This document shows positions 44,252 to 47,780 of a DNA stretch of 47,780 nucleotides, one piece after another. The stretch is from Chara braunii (taxonomy: Eukaryota; Streptophyta; Charophyceae; Charales; Characeae): NCBI GenBank assembly GCA_003427395.1, contig BFEA01000174.1, positions 899,799-947,578 of the forward strand. Reading direction: 5' to 3'. The translations under genes were made by a program, and so were the position numbers. A model generated the notes under the pieces. It was not told the origin of the DNA and did no database searches. It saw only the letters and a list, made by a program, of their open reading frames with translations. Each line of letters starts with the position of its first letter. Within the stretch, counting starts at the first letter, position 1.

Positions 44252-44892
44252 TTATGGCTCTCTATGGACTTCAAAATCTTACCCTTCGTTCCAGCCAGGT
44301 TACCACGGCCGTCGGAAGCTTTCGCAACCACAGTCCTTGCAATCCAGACCCAGATGCCCAACACCTGCGGTCAACCCCACCTGGCTTTCACTCCGGTTTA
44401 GACCCTGTCAACTAGGGCGCACGAGCCTAGACTCTAATACTACAGCCGTCACTACAGAACCTGTTGCTGACCAGGAGGCATTTAAGGAGATCCCCCCTAA
44501 CTCCTCAGAAATTCTTTAACGTCGCAGACAGGACGACGCGGTCAGCAGGTTCTCTCAAGACTTAGACGGCCCGTTGTGCAGCCCACAACTCGGATTTTGG
44601 GCCTACCGTGCCACACCGAGCAGCCCGCCGGTCAGTACCGGTCCTTGGGAGGGTTCGTGTCCTCCAGGACAGTCGAGTCGTCAGACACAGTCTTTAGCCC
44701 TACTCAGCCGTGTGGGTTTGGTCAACGAGGCCTTATCCTTCATACACGGAGTCCTATCACCTGGACAAAAGAGACTCAATGCAGAAAGAAGAGACAGACA
44801 GACTCAGATTCAGCGAGTACCATAGGGTGAGTGCACATCCATAGGGCAAGGGGATAGGCTGAGGGCTCAGCGAGATTATACCAACTCCAGCC

Positions 44893-44993
44893 TGGTCAAA
44901 ATCGTGGTCAGCAGCTCCGGTCAACGCCTCAGTCAACGCTTGGTCAAACCCTGGTCAACGCTCCGGTCAACCCTCTGGTCAACGCCCGGTCAA
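44893..44993 (-). promoter_or_regulatory. Cluster of seven TTGACC (W-box-like) motifs
   Basis: GGTCAA on plus (TTGACC on minus) occurs at 44893, 44919, 44942, 44952, 44965, 44977 and 44988. TTGACC/T is the core site of plant WRKY regulators. Here it lies in a short tandem repeat within a retroelement leader, so function is unproven; it may simply be repeat expansion. Confidence 0.45.
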
Positions 44994-45273
44994 CCCTCTG
45001 ATCTGCTATGGCTGCCGGCACCTTCTTCCTCGCCAATCTCCCTTCTCTTTCTCCTCCTTCACCATTCTTCTTTCTCGCTGTTTCTCCTTTTTTTTTTTTT
45101 TTTTGGTAAACCCCCGACTATGTCTGTCTTCACCTTCGGTTTTCCTCCTTCCTGCTTCTCTCCCGTCTCTCCTCCGTGTTCCGAGCTCTGCGGCTATGGC
45201 CGCTACCTCTTTTTGGACCGCACAACCAATCTTCAGCGCGGCAGGTACGTGATAACCAATCTTGTATCGCTCA

Positions 45274-45277
<4 letters not shown>

Positions 45278-45353
<76 letters not shown>
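45278..45353. repeat. (CT)n microsatellite
   Basis: About 37 CT dinucleotides. The corresponding place in the right-hand element is a short GA/G-rich stretch. Confidence 0.97.
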
Positions 45354-45361
<8 letters not shown>

Positions 45362-45502
45362 GTCCTATGTGCAGGTTCGCGTCACCTTCCTCTGCAGCCC
45401 AGCTATAACGGACTTCTTCTTCAAGGGTGGCGCACTTCAGCTATGGCGCCCACGCGTCTCCCTCCTGCTACAACGGTGATGAGAATGGAGTAGCGGGTAC
45501 CA

Positions 45503-45514
45503 GCTCCGATACCA
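45503..45514 (-). promoter_or_regulatory. Primer-binding site of left LTR element
   Basis: The minus strand reads TGGTATCGGAGC, one mismatch from the tRNA-iMet PBS, one base after the LTR end CA. Confidence 0.85.
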
Positions 45515-45515
45515 G

Positions 45516-46485
45516 TGCATTCAGACTCGCATACTTCGTCACTTCATGTGCATACAATCAGATGGTGAATCACACTGGCACATAGCGCCCAACTCAAAGC
45601 TCGAAGATATGGAAACCAAGACACAGTTCAGATGCAAGCTTGCTTCAAACAGGCTATGGTGCATCAGCACCCACACATTGCAACTCTTGTCTTTGTGTCC
45701 AACACCACCGTTCGCTTCACACTTCAACTCCGGATCACCCTGGATACCCCACACACACACACGAATACACACCTATCACTAACCTATGGCAGCTATGGCC
45801 GCCAACTAACACTAATCTACAAGCAGCTATGGCTGCGCTAACTCCCTTCAGCCCACTTCGACTTCATGCTCTTCTGCAGACCACCTCGCACAAGTCACTG
45901 TGGTAGCGCTTCCGCATGGCTTCCGCAGGAATGAATGAATGGCTGTGCGCTGCCTCTTGATTTATACTTCTGTAACTCGTTGGTCTGCCTCTTTCCACCG
46001 GGCCCATGGTGCACACAGTCCCCCTTGGTACTTGCTGACTGTGCAAAGAGAGACTGGGACTAGGTACCGCTGACTAGGCGAAGTTGGACACACCACTTGC
46101 CCACTTGCCTCTGGCCTACTGTGGAAAACGTGAGAGGAAAACTCGAATGGCCACTTCCGGACCTTCCGGAAGACCGTGGACTTGGCCTTTCAGTACTGTA
46201 GCAGCTACGACCTTGCCTCTTCAGGACTGTAGCAGCTACGACTTTGACCCTTCGGGACATCTACAGCTACGGCTTCTGGAACTGTCTAAGACCTCTACTC
46301 GACAGGTCTACAGATCGAATCCCTATGTCCACACAGTCCTACGAAAGACACACAACAACTCATAAAACACAGGTCATGGGTTCAAGCACTCAAGGGTCAA
46401 CTCGATACTATACATGGGTGAGGTAAGGTCTGGGGATCAAACCCCGGGATCTGCATATGCCTCTGCAAAGGTGGAAACCGTTTCA
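45516..46485 (-). mobile_element. 970-bp LTR, left, minus orientation
   Basis: Starts TGAAACGGTTTCC (plus 46485 downward) and ends 'TGAATGCA' at 45516. It aligns with the right LTR throughout in reverse complement. U3 holds diverged 31-bp repeats with 'gtagctgctac'. A TATA box (TATAAA, minus strand of 45961-45966) sits within 'gaagtataaatcaagaggcagc', conserved in both LTRs, so transcription would run leftward from about 45930. Confidence 0.85.
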
Positions 46486-46597
46486 TGGGTAGGGAGGAAG
46501 GGTGGTAAGGAAAAGGACCCTGGCAGTTAGAATCCTTCCAATAGGAAGCAATCAATTCTGGCAGGGAGTGAGTCCATGAGGCTAAATGAATGGTACA
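46486..46597. other. 112-bp spacer between head-to-head LTRs
   Basis: A non-repeated centre of the large palindrome. It contains 'tccttccaataggaagcaatcaat', which resembles 'tccttccaaaaggaagtaatcaat' at about 6479-6502 and can form a small TTCC/GGAA hairpin. Confidence 0.7.
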
Positions 46598-47567
46598 TGA
46601 AACGGTTTTCACCTTTGCAGTAACAGATGCAGATCCCAGGGTTCGATCCCTAGACCTTTCCTTTCCCATGTACAGTATCAAGTCGACCCTGTGTGTTTTG
46701 AGCCCGTGACCTGTGTTTTGGTAGCTGAATGTTGTCTGTCATAGGTCTGTGTAGTTGTAGGGTCTTGAACCGTAGATCTGTCGAGTAGGGGTCATACCTG
46801 TGAAGGGGTCATAGTTGTTGTAACTCTGAAAGGTCAAGGTCGTAGCTGCTACAGTCCTGAAAGGTCAAGGTCGTAGCTGCTACAGTCCTGAAAGGTCAAG
46901 GTCGTAGCTGCTACAGTCCCGAAAGGCCGAGTCCACAGACTTCCAGAAGGTCCGGACGTGGCCTTTCGAGTGTTGCTCACGTTAGACCAGAGGCAAGAAG
47001 GCAAGCGGGTAGTTCAACTTTGCTTAGTCAGCGGTACCCAGTCCCAGTCTCACTTTGTCCAGTCAGCAAGTACCATGCGGGACTGTGTGCACCCTGGGCC
47101 CAGTGAAAGGGGGCAGACCAGCGACCTACAGAAGTATAAATCAAGAGGCAGCGTCCAGCTATTCATTCATTCTGTGTGAGCCATAAGGAAGTGCTGCCCA
47201 GTTGTCTTGTGCGAGGCGGTTTGCAGATGCCCGAAGTTGAAGTGAGCTGTGAAGGAGAAAGAGCGTCGATAGCGAGTAGTAGTGAGCGGCCATAGCCGCC
47301 TTAGGTTAGCGTTATTATCCAGCGGGTGTGTGTGTGTGTGTGCGCGGTACAAAGTGAGTGTGAGTGGGATATCCAGGGAGATCCAGAGTTGAGTGCGTGT
47401 GAACAGTTGATGTGAATACAGAGTTGATACATGAAGTCTAGGGGCTCAGGCGCCATAGCCAATCTGAAGCAAGCTTGTATTTGAGTTGTGTGGGCGCCTG
47501 GTGCCAGCTTGGATTTGCCATTTGTTTGCATGTATGCGGATTGAAGAAGAAAGTGAGTCTGATTGCA
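46598..47567 (+). mobile_element. 970-bp LTR, right, plus orientation
   Basis: Starts TGAAACGGTTTTCACC and ends 'GATTGCA'. U3 carries three perfect 31-bp repeats at 46826-46918 ('ctgaaaggtcaaggtcgtag' plus 'ctgctacagtc'). The TATA box TATAAA is at 47135-47140. A (GT)n stretch at 47325-47342 lies downstream. It shares its first roughly 345 bp with the fragment at 4188-4505. Confidence 0.87.
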
Positions 47568-47569
47568 TC

Positions 47570-47583
47570 GGTATCGGAGCTGG
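47570..47583 (+). promoter_or_regulatory. Primer-binding site of right LTR element
   Basis: GGTATCGGAGCTGG lies two bases after the LTR end and matches the PBS of the left element (first T lost). The element continues rightward out of the window. Confidence 0.8.
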
Positions 47584-47780
47584 TTCCCGTTGTTCTACGC
47601 GCCGTCGTCGTTGGGCGCCACGTCAGGAGTTCGCCATAGCGTGGAAAAGAGACGCGCCATAGCAGCAGCTGCGCCGTTGAAGGAGAACCGTCCGCCATAG
47701 CTGCACCACTGAAGAAAGGAGTCGCGCACCTGCAAAGACATCAACGACAAAGAAAGAGGGGGCGCGCGCGCACCACAGAC
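47584..47780 (+). other. Start of leader, right element
   Basis: Aligns in reverse complement with about 45340-45500 (shared 'ggcgccata', 'gtcgcgcacctgcaaagaca'-type sequence). No coding sequence before the window ends. Confidence 0.65.

Larger units (their letters stand above)
44252..45502 (-). other. Leader of the outer element
   Basis: About 1.25 kb between PBS and gag. It contains a GGTCAA cluster, a T17 tract (45088-45104) and a (CT)n tract (about 45278-45353). No supported frame. The part nearest the PBS aligns with 47585-47780 of the opposite element. Confidence 0.55.

Noticed and set aside
43791-44519. 242-aa plus-strand frame
   Set aside because: It is the antisense of the E/K/R-rich gag coiled coil (S/F/L-rich mirror); the minus-strand frame has the recognisable gag features.
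45244-45374. Apparent plus-strand intron (CAG|GTACGT ... TGTGCAG|G) around the (CT)n tract
   Set aside because: It lies antisense in a retroelement leader, with no supported exon on either side.

Overview
The window looks like repeat-rich nuclear DNA from a plant-lineage eukaryote, not a prokaryote. Evidence includes TTTAGGG-type telomere-like repeats (about 6273-6294), spliceosomal GT...AG signals with long pyrimidine tracts, U6- and tRNA-like pseudogenes, plant-style LTR primer-binding sites matching initiator tRNA-Met, many microsatellites and N gaps. The retroelement proteins resemble families I associate with charophyte algae such as Chara. That assignment is inference and could not be checked here. 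There are no operons and no clear intact housekeeping gene.

Region by region: 0-6.6 kb holds short tandem repeats, the C-terminal end of a LINE (minus strand, 2494-3583), and an odd cassette in which a 5' LTR fragment sits between two 267-bp direct repeats (3921-4772). 6.66-10.02 kb is a decayed Penelope-like retroelement on the minus strand, with GIY-YIG nuclease upstream of reverse transcriptase. 11.6-20.1 kb is framed by two inverted arrays of a 90-bp satellite. Between them lie a 3.2-kb non-coding repeat (second copy at 26.35-29.91 kb) and a 49-bp minisatellite. 20.27-24.24 kb carries four tandem, same-strand paralogs of an unrecognised two-module protein, one with an open frame of 255 aa. 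29.9-38 kb is mostly non-coding, with two loci joining U6-like and tRNA-like sequence, one possible spliced gene end, and a scattered hairpin-forming repeat.

39.5-47.78 kb is nested LTR retrotransposons. Two 970-bp LTRs lie head to head (45516-46485 minus, 46598-47567 plus), 112 bp apart, each followed by a primer-binding site. The left element has a gag gene interrupted by one amber codon and cut off near 43350, where a second element begins. The second element has its own LTR end, canonical primer-binding site and a gag with a +1 frame change at TCT-TGA.

The most interesting candidates are the tandem family of unknown proteins, the permuted Penelope-like element, the U6/tRNA composites, the head-to-head LTR palindrome and the duplication-flanked LTR fragment. 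Most coding sequence here is degenerate, so element calls rest on motifs and repeat structure rather than intact frames.
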